From JBCBWG01 sp964579305 (lineage in GTDB: Bacteria > Pseudomonadota > Alphaproteobacteria > Rhizobiales > Hyphomicrobiaceae), in the NCBI GenBank assembly GCA_964579305.1, contig CAZOGY010000061.1:1-21148 (forward strand): DNA of 21,148 nucleotides, written 5' to 3'. The position numbers and the translations under genes were made by a program. The notes under the pieces were generated by a model. It was not told where the DNA came from. It did not search any database and worked only from the letters and a program-made list of their open reading frames with translations. Shown here piece by piece: positions 13,425-21,148 of this stretch. The stretch's first letter is position 1. Each line of letters opens with the position of its first letter.

Positions 13425-15194
13425 ATGACAGCGGTCCCCACAAAGCGCAGACGCCAAACGCGCCTGATGCAGGTTTGTCTCGCTCTCACCTGCGCCACCA
13501 GCGTGGCCGTGACAACCGTCGCGCCGGCACTCGCGCGCACCATCGTCTGGGCGCGTTCGGGGGATGCGCTCACCCTCGATCCGCACGCAATGAATGAGGG
13601 CCCGACGCTGACGCTGCTGCGCCAGATCTATGAACCGCTGGTCGCGCTGAACCGGGCTGGAAAGCTTGAACCGGCGCTGGCTTCGGCATGGTCGATGACC
13701 GCAGACCCAAGCGTCTGGCGTTTCGTACTGCGCCAAGACATCCGCTTCCACGACGGCAGCCCGCTGACCATCGACGACGTGCGTTTCTCAATCGAACGCG
13801 CCGCCGCCGAGACATCGGATATGCGCGCGCTCGTCGCCAACATCACCGAGATCGCCGACCAGGCCGACGGCACGTTCACGATCCGCACCGCGCAGCCCGA
13901 TCCGCTGCTCGCCATGCGCTTGGCGCATATTTTCATCGTCTCAAAGCGCTGGGCAACGCAGAACGACCTGGCCTTGCCACGACGCTTAACGCCCGAAGAC
14001 CCCGCGCTTCCCGCGGCACCGAACGCCGCGCAATCGCGTGAGGTCGGCGCCGTCAATATCGCCAACGGCACGGGTCCGTTTCAGCTCGACAAGCGCAAGC
14101 CGGGCGCCGAGACGGAATTACGCCGGCACGAAGGTTGGTGGGGTTGGCCGTCATCGCCAGCGCCCATTGCCCGGATCGTTTATCGCGTCATTGGCGATGA
14201 CAAGGAGCGCGTGGATGCCCTGATCGCGGGCAAAGTCGACTTTGTGCAGGACGTGCCGGTTTCGGCGCAGGCCACGCTGGCCGCGCAACCGGCACTGCGG
14301 GTCAACGTCGGCCCGGACAATCGTGTAATTTTCCTGGGCTTGAACCTGCAGGCAACGCTCGTGCAGTTGGCGCCCGCAAAGCAGCCCGCAGGTCCGTCGT
14401 CGGCCGTGGCGAATGCGGCCCTGAACCCGCAAACGCAGACGCCGCGCCAACCCTTCCAGGACCCGCGCGTCCGCCGAGCTTTCGATCTGGCCATCGATCG
14501 GGCAGAAATCCAGCGTGTCGTGATGGACGGGCAATCGCTGCCCAGCGGCATCATCGCGCCGCCGCAAATCAACGGCTACCCGCGCGAGCTTGATCGCGTC
14601 ACCGTGCCAGATCTGGCGAAGGCCCGCGCCCTGCTGGCTACGGCCGGTTATCCGCAGGGCTTCGATATCACCCTGAATTGCCCCAACGATCGCTACCTGA
14701 ACGATGTCGCCATCTGCCAGGCCGTGGCCCGTCAACTCGGCCGTATTGGCGTGCGCGTCAGCGTCGTTGCGCAAAGCAAAACCAAGCATTTCCCCCTTCT
14801 GCGCACCGGACGGGCTCCGTTCTATCTGCTCGGCTGGGGTGTGCCGACGTTCGACAGCGCCTATATCTTCCAACATCTGTTCCACACGCGCACGACGACG
14901 AACGGTTCTTGGAATGGAACGGGGTTCACGGACGCAACGGTCGATGCAGCGATCCGAAGCTTGCAGCAGGAAACCGATCGCGCTGAACGTGCACGCCGCG
15001 TGGCCATGCTCTGGGAGCGTTTGAAGGCAAGCAATATCTACCTGCCAATCCACATCCAGACACTGCGCTATGCCATGTCGCAAGACCTCGACATACCCGT
15101 AGACGCCACCAATAAACCGCGCCTGGCCTTCGCGCGCGTCATCATCAACGCCGGCGAGACCGACGGCGACAGCGCGACCGCCTCCGTACGCTGA
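13425..15194 (+). CDS. ABC transporter substrate-binding protein, family 5 (peptide/opine/nickel type)
   Basis: This 589-residue periplasmic binding protein has an N-terminal signal (basic TKRRRQTR at 6-13, hydrophobic 15-36, cleavage near PALA-R38). The mature domain begins RTIVWARSGDALTLDPH. The family 5 hallmark WRFVLRQDIRFHDGSPLT is at 98-115 and DPRVRRAFDLAIDR near 345-358. A Pro/Ala/Gln-rich insertion at about 315-342 is not typical and probably forms a surface loop. No permease or ATPase genes lie next to it, so it is an orphan. Its position after the pdxA-like operon suggests uptake of that pathway's substrate. The start is uncertain: 13425 has GGA at six to eight bases and gives a normal signal peptide; 13395 is an alternative. 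Confidence 0.85.
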   Translation: MTAVPTKRRRQTRLMQVCLALTCATSVAVTTVAPALARTIVWARSGDALTLDPHAMNEGPTLTLLRQIYEPLVALNRAGKLEPALASAWSMTADPSVWRFVLRQDIRFHDGSPLTIDDVRFSIERAAAETSDMRALVANITEIADQADGTFTIRTAQPDPLLAMRLAHIFIVSKRWATQNDLALPRRLTPEDPALPAAPNAAQSREVGAVNIANGTGPFQLDKRKPGAETELRRHEGWWGWPSSPAPIARIVYRVIGDDKERVDALIAGKVDFVQDVPVSAQATLAAQPALRVNVGPDNRVIFLGLNLQATLVQLAPAKQPAGPSSAVANAALNPQTQTPRQPFQDPRVRRAFDLAIDRAEIQRVVMDGQSLPSGIIAPPQINGYPRELDRVTVPDLAKARALLATAGYPQGFDITLNCPNDRYLNDVAICQAVARQLGRIGVRVSVVAQSKTKHFPLLRTGRAPFYLLGWGVPTFDSAYIFQHLFHTRTTTNGSWNGTGFTDATVDAAIRSLQQETDRAERARRVAMLWERLKASNIYLPIHIQTLRYAMSQDLDIPVDATNKPRLAFARVIINAGETDGDSATASVR

Positions 15195-15314
15195 CACGGC
15201 CAACGCCTTGCGGGCCGAGCCAGCGTTTTCGCACAAGGAACACGGGGTTGCGCAACGCTCAGCGAAAGCCGGCGCCGCGCACAGCCCGTGCAAGAAAAAG
15301 AAAGTCACATCGCA

Positions 15315-15986
15315 ATGGATAAACCTTCGCCGACCGACGCAATCAGCCCCGTCAACGCCTCCCGTGCCGATCGCGGCACCGCCCGCGCCGTGCCTGACCG
15401 GCACGTTTGCGTCTACTGCGGTTCTGGTTCGGGCCGCACGCCCGCATACGCGCAAGCAGCCCGCACGCTCGGCGCCGATCTGGCTGGCAATGGTCTTGGG
15501 CTCGTCTACGGCGGCGGCGGGCTTGGCTTGATGGGCGAGGTCGCTCGAAGCGTGATCAAGCACGACGGCTACGTGACCGGCATCATCCCGGGTTTTCTTT
15601 CCGAGCGCGAGCAGATGCTCCGCGAAGGCAGCGAGCTCGTCGTGGTCGACGACATGCACAAACGCAAAATGATGATGTTTGACCGCGCGGATGCCTTCGT
15701 GGCGCTGCCGGGTGGCATTGGCACGCTGGAAGAACTGGTCGAGCAACTGACCTGGGCGCAATTGGGCCAGCACACCAAACCCGTCATTGTGGCCAACATT
15801 GCCAATTTTTGGGACCCGTTCCTGGCGTTGCTTGAGCACATGCGCGAAGAAACGTTCATTCGAAGCGGTCTTGAAGTCCGGTTCCTCGTCGTCGACACCG
15901 CCGAAGCTATTGTGCCGAAGTTGCACGAGGCATGGGCTCACGCCGAAGCCGGCCCAAGCGACGAAGACGTCATTGAGCACTTCTAA
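15315..15986 (+). CDS. LOG family protein (TIGR00730 type), putative nucleotide 5'-monophosphate phosphoribohydrolase
   Basis: The 223-residue Rossmann-like protein shows the LOG signature. VCVYCGSGSG (31-40) is followed by LVYGGGGLGLMG (63-74), MHKRKMMMF (114-122) and PGGIGTLEE (132-140), which includes the nucleotide-binding loop and the catalytic Glu. Characterised relatives release a base from nucleoside monophosphates, including cytokinin ribotides. In most bacteria the role is nucleotide salvage or unknown. The first about 28 residues are a non-conserved, probably disordered extension. The ATG at 15315 has only a weak purine-rich site (AAGAAAG). A GTG at 15288 would add nine residues. 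The 120 bases before it separate it from the binding protein, so it may have its own promoter. Confidence 0.85.
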   Translation: MDKPSPTDAISPVNASRADRGTARAVPDRHVCVYCGSGSGRTPAYAQAARTLGADLAGNGLGLVYGGGGLGLMGEVARSVIKHDGYVTGIIPGFLSEREQMLREGSELVVVDDMHKRKMMMFDRADAFVALPGGIGTLEELVEQLTWAQLGQHTKPVIVANIANFWDPFLALLEHMREETFIRSGLEVRFLVVDTAEAIVPKLHEAWAHAEAGPSDEDVIEHF

Positions 15987-15993
15987 CCGGCCA

Positions 15994-16019
15994 GCGCCGC
16001 CCATGCGGGCGCCCGGCGC
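15994..16019 (+). other. GC-rich hairpin just after the LOG gene
   Basis: gcgcc (15994-15998) can pair with ggcgc (16015-16019), and gccc (15999-16002) with gggc (16007-16010), leaving an atgc loop and a four-base bulge. It begins eight bases after the LOG stop and ends 26 bases before the M48 gene. There is no T-tract, so it is not a standard intrinsic terminator. It may be an mRNA processing or stabilising hairpin, or chance in GC-rich DNA. Confidence 0.35.
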
Positions 16020-16045
16020 AGTTATTCCAGACGGGGCTTCACGCC

Positions 16046-17023
16046 ATGACATCGCTGTTGGATGAAGAAGCCCAGCGCGCGCACAAATGGCGCAACCAGT
16101 TGCATACGGTGTTGTTGCTGGCCGGCCTGGCCGTTGTGCTTGCGGTTCCCACGTTCCTGATACTCGGGCTCACGGGCCTGATCGTCACGGCGGTCGCTAT
16201 TGGCGTGGTCATGCTTCTGGCGCCGCGCATGCCGCCCGACATTCTGATGCGCATGTATGGGGCCCGCCGCATCGACCCGGTCAACGGCGGCGAACTTGCC
16301 GATATCACGCGCGAATTGGCCAAGCGTGCAGACCTGCCGATGCTGCCCAAGTTGTACCTAATCCCAAGCCCAACGCTGAACGCGTTTGCAACGGGCACAC
16401 GCAACAATGCGGCCATCGGGATCACATCGGGACTGGTGCGGCGGTTGACTTTGCGCGAGCTGACCGGCGTTCTGGCCCACGAAGTCAGCCACATTCGCAA
16501 CAACGACCTCTGGGTGATGGGCATCGCCGACGTCATCAGCCGCTTTACGCTGTCGTTGTCCTACCTCGCCGCGTTCCTGGCCGTCGCAAACCTGTTTTCC
16601 CTTCTGGCAGGACAGCCTGCGTCCGTGTCGTGGCTTGCGATCGTGGTGCTCTATTTCGCGCCGACCTTGTCGAGCCTGATGCAGCTTGGACTGTCGCGGG
16701 CGCGTGAATACGACGCCGACTTGGAAGGTGCCCTGCTGACCGGCGATCCCGGCGGGCTTGCGTCGGCATTACAAAAGCTCGACCGTCTGATGGGGCGTTT
16801 TTGGGAAGACATGATGTTGCCGGTGCCCGGCCGCCGCATGCCGCAACCGTCCGTCCTGCGCACCCATCCCAAGACCGAAGATCGCGTCGCACGCTTGCGC
16901 GAACTCGACCCGCGCCGGACCTATCCCAAGTTGGTCGTGCGCGAGATCCCTGTCATGACGATCGTTGCCCCAGGCCCCCAAGGGCTGCGCGCCCGCTACC
17001 GTTTTCCGGGCGTCTGGTACTGA
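16046..17023 (+). CDS. M48 family membrane zinc metallopeptidase (HtpX-like)
   Basis: The 325-residue integral membrane protease has two N-terminal hydrophobic helices (about 20-40 and 42-59). The zinc motif HEVSH is at 145-149 within LAHEVSHIRNND, and two further hydrophobic segments lie at about 167-188 and 194-213. The third zinc ligand is probably E221 in SRAREYDAD. HtpX-type enzymes sit in the inner membrane with the active site in the cytoplasm and degrade damaged or misfolded membrane proteins, usually under stress control. The C-terminal tail from about 270 (HPKTEDRVARLREL) is conserved, and the last about 40 residues are specific to this subgroup. GGGG lies about eight bases before the ATG. 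The gene starts 59 bases after the LOG gene, on the same strand. Confidence 0.88.
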   Translation: MTSLLDEEAQRAHKWRNQLHTVLLLAGLAVVLAVPTFLILGLTGLIVTAVAIGVVMLLAPRMPPDILMRMYGARRIDPVNGGELADITRELAKRADLPMLPKLYLIPSPTLNAFATGTRNNAAIGITSGLVRRLTLRELTGVLAHEVSHIRNNDLWVMGIADVISRFTLSLSYLAAFLAVANLFSLLAGQPASVSWLAIVVLYFAPTLSSLMQLGLSRAREYDADLEGALLTGDPGGLASALQKLDRLMGRFWEDMMLPVPGRRMPQPSVLRTHPKTEDRVARLRELDPRRTYPKLVVREIPVMTIVAPGPQGLRARYRFPGVWY

Positions 17024-17107
17024 GGTACTGAGACCCCGACCCTGGCAGCCAACGCAACCGCCGGCCCGACGCAAGCCACCGGCGACGCGCAGCGCATAGC
17101 GCACCGC

Positions 17108-18133
17108 ATGGCCATGGCGTCGCCAAAACAGCCCGCATTCATACCACCGCAGGAGAGTGGTTCTTTGCCCCACACTGCCAGCACGCAAGACCTTGATGAA
17201 CTCCTCGCCCTATTTGAACAGGGCAACCGCAGCGCGTTGGCGAAAGTCTTGACCTACCTGGAAACGGGCCGGGCAAGCGATTTGCCAGCCCTCGTGTCCG
17301 CCCTGACCGCGCGGGCCAAAGGCGCGCAATTGATCGGCATCACCGGTCCGCCTGGCGCTGGCAAATCAACCTTGGTCAATGCGCTAACCCAGGCGTATCG
17401 CAACGCCGGTTCCACTGTCGCAGTTATCGCGGTGGACCCTTCAAGCCCACTGTCGGGCGGCGCGATCCTAGGTGACCGCATTCGCATGACGACCGCTGTC
17501 GACGATCCCGGCGTGTTCGTACGCTCACTGGCATCCGGTGGCCATCTCGGTGGCATCACCCCCGCCGCGGTCCGCATTATCGATGGGCTGGACGCCGCCG
17601 GCTACGACGTCATTTTGATCGAAACCGTCGGCACCGGTCAAAATGAGGTTGATATCGCGCGCGTTGCCGACGTCCGCGTCGTTGTCGCGGCACCCGGTCT
17701 TGGTGACGGCATCCAAGCCATGAAGGCGGGCCTTCTGGAAATCGCCGACGTACTCGTGGTCAACAAAGCGGATCGGCCCGGCGCCCAAGCCACCCGCGAG
17801 CAATTGGCAAGCGCGCTGTCCTTGCGGTCGGATGGTTCCGAGATCCCCGTGCTCGCGACTGTGGCAGCAACCGGCGACGGCGTCGGCGCGTTGCGCTTGG
17901 CCATCGCTGACGCCTGGGACGCCAAAGCCGCCGGGACAGCGCCGCAGCAGCGCCGCGCCCGCCGCGCCCGCTATTTGCTTGCCCGCACGCTCAGCGATGT
18001 TGTCAGCCGCAGACTGTCCGATCCCGCCCGCGCTGAAACAATCGATGCGCTTGCCAACGCCGTGATCGATGGCCGTCTTGATGCAGAAACCGCCATAAGC
18101 GAGCTCATCGCGCCAACCCCTAATCGCGATTGA
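17108..18133 (+). CDS. meaB: MeaB/ArgK-type G3E GTPase, methylmalonyl-CoA mutase chaperone
   Basis: The up to 341-residue P-loop GTPase protects and reloads adenosylcobalamin-dependent acyl-CoA mutases, chiefly methylmalonyl-CoA mutase. Walker A is GPPGAGKST (80-88), VDPSSPLSGGAILGDR spans 109-124, the switch region is IETVGTGQNE (171-180) and the guanine-specificity motif is NKAD (219-222). No mutase gene is in the window. The start is unsettled: the ATG at 17108 has no ribosome site, while a TTG at 17165 has AGGAGA eight bases upstream and would give a 322-residue protein starting just before the conserved helix LDELLALF. The TGA stop directly abuts the stop codon of cimA on the other strand. 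Confidence 0.88.
   Translation: MAMASPKQPAFIPPQESGSLPHTASTQDLDELLALFEQGNRSALAKVLTYLETGRASDLPALVSALTARAKGAQLIGITGPPGAGKSTLVNALTQAYRNAGSTVAVIAVDPSSPLSGGAILGDRIRMTTAVDDPGVFVRSLASGGHLGGITPAAVRIIDGLDAAGYDVILIETVGTGQNEVDIARVADVRVVVAAPGLGDGIQAMKAGLLEIADVLVVNKADRPGAQATREQLASALSLRSDGSEIPVLATVAATGDGVGALRLAIADAWDAKAAGTAPQQRRARRARYLLARTLSDVVSRRLSDPARAETIDALANAVIDGRLDAETAISELIAPTPNRD
17150..17167 (+). promoter_or_regulatory. Possible ribosome site and TTG start inside the annotated meaB 5' end
   Basis: AGGAGA stands about eight bases before an in-frame TTG at 17165, whereas neither ATG at 17108 or 17114 has a recognisable ribosome site. The 19 residues that would be removed are not conserved in MeaB proteins as I know them. 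The true start may therefore be the TTG. Confidence 0.45.
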
Positions 18134-19765
18134 TTACACAGCGGCAGCAATTGGGGCGTCGGCCTTGAACAGCTTGAAATTGATGCTGTCCACCAAGGCT
18201 TCGAAACTGGCATCAACGATGTTTGGCGAGACCCCGACCGTAAACCAGCGCGCGCCGGTCTCGCGATCACGGCTCTCAATAAGAACCCGTGTCACGGCTT
18301 CTGTGCCGCCGGTTAAAATCCGTACCTTGTAATCGACCAGTTCCAGCGTGGAGATGTAGGCCTGGAAAGGTCCCAGGTCCTTGCGCAGCGCATTGTCGAG
18401 CGCATTGACCGGACCATTGCCTTCCGCGATCGACCAGATCGGCGCTTCCTCGTTGGCAATCAACACTTTGACGCTAGCCTCGGAGACCGTGACGAGATCG
18501 CCCAGCGCATTATGCCGCTTTTCAACCATCACCCGAAACCCATCAATCGCGAAATACTGCGGAACTTCACCGAGCGCTCGACGGGCAAGAAGCTCAAACG
18601 AGGCATCAGCTCCCTCGTAAGCATAGCCCTCCGCCTCGCGTGCCTTCACCTCATCCAACAGCCGGCCAATCCGCGGATCGTCCTTGCCAATGCCGATGTT
18701 GAGCCGCGCCAGCTCTGCCATGATGTTGGACCGGCCCGCCTGGTCTGAGACCAGCACGCGCCGCGTATTGCCGACCGTTTCAGGCGCGACGTGCTCGTAA
18801 GTCTCAGGGGCCTTGAGGATCGCTGACGCATGGATGCCGGCCTTCGTGGCAAACGCACTTTCGCCAACGTAGGGCGCCTGACGGTTGGGCGCACGATTGA
18901 GGATCTCATCGAGCACGCGGCTTGCATGCGTCAGTCGCGTCAACCGTTCAGGAGTGACCGCAATCTGAAACCGGTCGGCATATTCTGATTTCAGAAGCAA
19001 TGTCGGAATAATCGAGGTGAGATTTGCATTGCCGCAGCGCTCGCCCAGCCCGTTCAGCGTGCCCTGGATTTGGCGGCATCCAGCCGTAACCGCAGCGAAC
19101 GTATTGGCGACGGCATTTTCAGTGTCGTTGTGGGTGTGAATGCCGAGATGGGTGCCTGGAACGTGCGCTGCCACGTCTGCAACGATTGCAGAAATCTCCT
19201 GCGGCAAAGTCCCCTCATTGGTATCGCAAAGCACAACCCAGCGCGCGCCGGCTTCATGGGCTGTCTTGGCGACCGTCAACGCATAATCGCGATTGCCTTT
19301 ATACCCATCAAAAAAATGCTCGCAGTCGATCATTGCCTCTTTGCCGGCCGCAACAATCGCCTCGACAGATTGGCGCACGCCATCGACGTGCTCCTCGTTG
19401 GTTGTGCCCAGTGCGATGCGAACGTGATAATCCCACGCCTTGGCAACCAGACACACGCCGTCGCTTGCGGCTTGAAGCACGCCCTGCAAACCAGGATCGT
19501 TGGCGGCGGACCGGCCGGCGCGCTTGGTCATCCCGAACGCGACGAAGGCGGCGTGGTCAAGCACAGGCGCCTCAGCAAAAAACTGCGTGTCGGTCGGGTT
19601 GGCTCCCGGATAGCCGCCCTCGATGTAGTCAACGCCCAACGCATCAAGCGTCGCAGCGATGACGCGCTTGTCCTCTGCCGAAAAGTCGACACCCTTCGTC
19701 TGGGCGCCGTCGCGCAGGGTGGTGTCGAACAGATAAAGCCGTTCCTTGTCGACAGCCGATGTCAT
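18134..19765 (-). CDS. cimA: (R)-citramalate synthase
   Basis: The 543-residue enzyme condenses acetyl-CoA and pyruvate to (R)-citramalate, the first step of the threonine-independent route to isoleucine. It belongs to the LeuA/HMGL-like group. DTTLRDGAQTKGVDFS (14-29) holds the catalytic Arg-Asp, HTHNDTENAVANT (210-222) provides metal-binding histidines, and GERCGNANL is at 241-249. A C-terminal regulatory domain (about 400-530) resembles the LeuA allosteric dimer domain, where isoleucine feedback would be expected. DGAQTKGVDFS and the length fit the long CimA type rather than isopropylmalate synthase. The ATG at 19765 follows GGAAGG by eight bases. It lies 20 bases after a small membrane protein gene in the same run as cysS. 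Confidence 0.9.
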   Translation of the reverse strand: MTSAVDKERLYLFDTTLRDGAQTKGVDFSAEDKRVIAATLDALGVDYIEGGYPGANPTDTQFFAEAPVLDHAAFVAFGMTKRAGRSAANDPGLQGVLQAASDGVCLVAKAWDYHVRIALGTTNEEHVDGVRQSVEAIVAAGKEAMIDCEHFFDGYKGNRDYALTVAKTAHEAGARWVVLCDTNEGTLPQEISAIVADVAAHVPGTHLGIHTHNDTENAVANTFAAVTAGCRQIQGTLNGLGERCGNANLTSIIPTLLLKSEYADRFQIAVTPERLTRLTHASRVLDEILNRAPNRQAPYVGESAFATKAGIHASAILKAPETYEHVAPETVGNTRRVLVSDQAGRSNIMAELARLNIGIGKDDPRIGRLLDEVKAREAEGYAYEGADASFELLARRALGEVPQYFAIDGFRVMVEKRHNALGDLVTVSEASVKVLIANEEAPIWSIAEGNGPVNALDNALRKDLGPFQAYISTLELVDYKVRILTGGTEAVTRVLIESRDRETGARWFTVGVSPNIVDASFEALVDSINFKLFKADAPIAAAV

Positions 19766-19785
19766 CGTGAGAGCCTTCCAACGCG

Positions 19786-19962
19786 TCAAAGAATGCCGGC
19801 GTAGTACAGAACGCCAAGCGTGATCACCACCACAAGGACAAGCTTTGCGATGAACCCGTAAAGCAGCCACTTCGGCATGCCGGTCTCAGCGGGCTTCGGA
19901 TGCGATCCCGTCGCTTGCCCCTTTTGCGCATGGACGGGCTGCGGCGTGCCATCAGATGTCAT
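19786..19962 (-). CDS. 58-residue single-span membrane protein
   Basis: This small frame is easily missed. The ATG at 19962 starts MTSDGTPQPVHAQKG, and the polar Gly/Pro/Gln-rich first half runs to about residue 28. MPKWLLYGF follows, then one strongly hydrophobic helix (about 33-55, including LVLVVVITLGVLYYAGIL) that ends at the stop. The composition suggests a membrane-anchored microprotein with its N terminus probably outside the helix on the cytoplasmic side. The start overlaps the last 11 bases of the GNAT gene, and the end lies 20 bases before the cimA ATG, so it sits in the cysS-GNAT-cimA operon. Codon use looks genuine, with most third positions G or C. There is no strong ribosome site, only GGGA at 10 bases. 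The function is unknown. Confidence 0.68.
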   Translation of the reverse strand: MTSDGTPQPVHAQKGQATGSHPKPAETGMPKWLLYGFIAKLVLVVVITLGVLYYAGIL

Positions 19963-20515
19963 TGGCGGGTGTCCCGGTCGTTGGTGGCGCGATCGCTTTC
20001 AACGCCTTGGTCATGGTCGTGTTGGTCAACCATTGATCCTCGATCGGCACCGAGTTGCGGCGCAAAGGTTGGTACTTGAGCGCCTCGAAAAACGCGATGG
20101 CCGTTTCGCTGGCATCGACAGACATGGTTTCGGTGCCGCGCCCGGCGGCAATGCGTTCAAGCGCATCGACAAGTGTCGTGCCAACGCCCTCCCCAGCCGC
20201 ATAGGGATGCACGTAAAGCATGTCGATCTGGCTATTGTCTTTCAAACTGGCAAACCCGAGCAGTTCCCCCTCGCGCTCGACGACCAAGGTCGTTGCCGTC
20301 ATCAAGCGCTGCGCAAAAGCTTGGCCATCCTCCGCCCGCGAGATCCAGGCCAACCGTTGGGCCTCGTCGTAATCATCGGCGGCCAACACGTCGATCGACT
20401 GGGCAAACAATTCGCGCAGGCCAGCAATGTCACTCGGCAACAGCGGACGCAGAGGATGCATTGCGCGCCGGCTGCCTGGCTTGTCGCCCAACCCAGTCCG
20501 CCGTTGATCTGTCAT
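19952..20515 (-). CDS. GNAT family N-acetyltransferase
   Basis: The 187-residue acyltransferase contains the GNAT core. Residues 20-35 carry the beta-1/alpha-1 region, TLVVEREGELLGFASL is at 76-91 and motif A is IDMLYVHPYAAGEGVGTTL at 97-115, with the acetyl-CoA pyrophosphate loop AAGEGVG. SETAIAFFEALKY follows at 136-148. It transfers an acetyl group from acetyl-CoA to an unknown amine. The ATG at 20515 overlaps the cysS stop (ATGA) and is preceded by GGGAGG within cysS, so the two are translationally coupled. Linkage to cysS and cimA suggests co-expression but does not reveal the substrate. Confidence 0.86.
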   Translation of the reverse strand: MTDQRRTGLGDKPGSRRAMHPLRPLLPSDIAGLRELFAQSIDVLAADDYDEAQRLAWISRAEDGQAFAQRLMTATTLVVEREGELLGFASLKDNSQIDMLYVHPYAAGEGVGTTLVDALERIAAGRGTETMSVDASETAIAFFEALKYQPLRRNSVPIEDQWLTNTTMTKALKAIAPPTTGTPANDI

Positions 20516-21148
20516 CGCAACACCTCCCACGTGGAGATCACTTCACCGGTTGCGGGGTCCTTGCCGTCTTTGACCTGAATGCCCATGGCGGCAAGTTCGT
20601 CACGGATGCGATCACTTTCGGCCCAATCCTTCGCCTTGCGCGCCTCCAAGCGCGCGGCAACCAGCGCCTGCACGTGTGCCTCGTCGAATTCGGGTGCCGG
20701 CAAACCGGCCATCATGTCATCGCGGGTTTCGTTGGCATAAACGCCCATGAACCGCAGTGTCGCCTTCAACTCCGCCGCGCGAGCCCCATTGCCGCGCCGG
20801 GCGGACTTTGCGATGCCATGCAGAATTGAGATGGCGCTTGGCGTATTGAGATCATCGGCCAACGCGCCCAAAACCTCTGCGTTGATCTCGCCGTCGTCGC
20901 CAACGCCCTCCGCGCTGACAATCTCGGCGAAATCCGCAAGGGTCTGGCGCCCCTGGCTGAGCCGCTCGACGGTCCAATCGATGGGTTGGCGGTAGTGCGT
21001 TGACAGCATGGTCCACCGCAGCACGCAGCCCGGCCAACTTTGACCGCCGAACGTGTCGGTGTCCAACAAGTCGTGGATGGTGATGAAGTTGCCGAGCGAC
21101 TTCGACATCTTCTCGCCTTCGACCTGCAGAAAACCATTGTGCATCCAG
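20512..21148 (-). CDS. cysS: Cysteinyl-tRNA synthetase, C-terminal part (runs off the window)
   Basis: About 211 residues are visible, beginning with WMHNGFLQVEG at the window edge; the 5' end lies beyond it. Class I synthetases charge tRNA-Cys in the cytoplasm. The second ATP-binding signature KMSKS is plain (KMSKSLGNF, just after VEGE), followed by the anticodon-binding helical domain and a C-terminal IRDELAAMGIQVKDG segment typical of CysS. The HIGH motif and zinc-binding residues are outside the window. The TGA stop overlaps the GNAT start. As the first visible gene of this minus-strand run, it probably leads the cysS-GNAT-microprotein-cimA operon. Confidence 0.93.
   Translation of the reverse strand, partial: WMHNGFLQVEGEKMSKSLGNFITIHDLLDTDTFGGQSWPGCVLRWTMLSTHYRQPIDWTVERLSQGRQTLADFAEIVSAEGVGDDGEINAEVLGALADDLNTPSAISILHGIAKSARRGNGARAAELKATLRFMGVYANETRDDMMAGLPAPEFDEAHVQALVAARLEARKAKDWAESDRIRDELAAMGIQVKDGKDPATGEVISTWEVLR

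Noticed and set aside
15994..16019. Intrinsic terminator after the LOG gene.
   Set aside because: The hairpin is GC-rich but bulged and has no T-tract, and the next gene follows at once on the same strand. Kept only as a hairpin.
14151..16052. A 633-codon open frame on the minus strand, antisense to the solute-binding protein and LOG genes.
   Set aside because: It has no recognisable domain, its composition is rich in Arg/Ala/His/Gly as expected for the complement of GC-rich genes, and both sense genes are clear family members.

Overview
This GC-rich, gene-dense window most likely comes from an alphaproteobacterial chromosome. The protein families, the citramalate route to isoleucine, the many stop/start overlaps and a near-consensus CtrA-type box point that way, but no marker gene fixes the genus. 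I see 20 complete protein genes and one partial gene, including one 58-residue gene that is easy to miss. I see no rRNA, tRNA, CRISPR array, insertion sequence, integrase or phage module.

Layout. (1) 1-7103, all minus strand, read right to left: a cytochrome P460-like protein; a CaiB/BaiF CoA-transferase joined by an ATGA overlap to an HMG-CoA-lyase-family enzyme; an ABM-domain protein; a caspase-like exported protein with a small secreted partner; and an AMP-forming acyl-CoA ligase. This reads as an organic-acid/acyl-CoA catabolic operon with a caspase pair set inside it. (2) 7183-8943, minus: an IlvD/Edd dehydratase carrying the sugar-acid-dehydratase active-site pattern. It is transcribed toward the P460 gene and is divergent from (3), a small papain-like protein at 9099-9632. 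That gene converges on a small six-cysteine secreted protein (9666-10112). (4) 10426-15194, plus: a PdxA-like dehydrogenase, a metal-dependent amidohydrolase (GTGA overlap) and a cyclase-family hydrolase, then a family 5 solute-binding protein after a 250-base gap. This looks like a catabolic module for an unidentified compound. (5) 15315-18133, plus: a LOG-family protein, an M48 membrane peptidase and the MeaB GTPase. (6) 18134 to the end, minus: cysS (partial), a GNAT acetyltransferase, a 58-aa single-span membrane protein and citramalate synthase, tightly packed. The cimA and meaB stop codons abut with no spacer.

The most interesting signals are enzymes whose family is clear but whose substrate residues have changed. 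The PdxA homologue keeps its metal ligands but has lost most of the residues that bind 4-phosphohydroxythreonine. The CoA-transferase has Gly where the catalytic Asp normally sits. The neighbouring HMG-CoA-lyase homologue has altered substrate loops. Together with the IlvD-type dehydratase, the lactonase-like amidohydrolase and the cyclase-type hydrolase, they suggest one or two uncharacterised carbon-acid degradation routes. I found no clear evidence of a defence island or of a wholly new system type.
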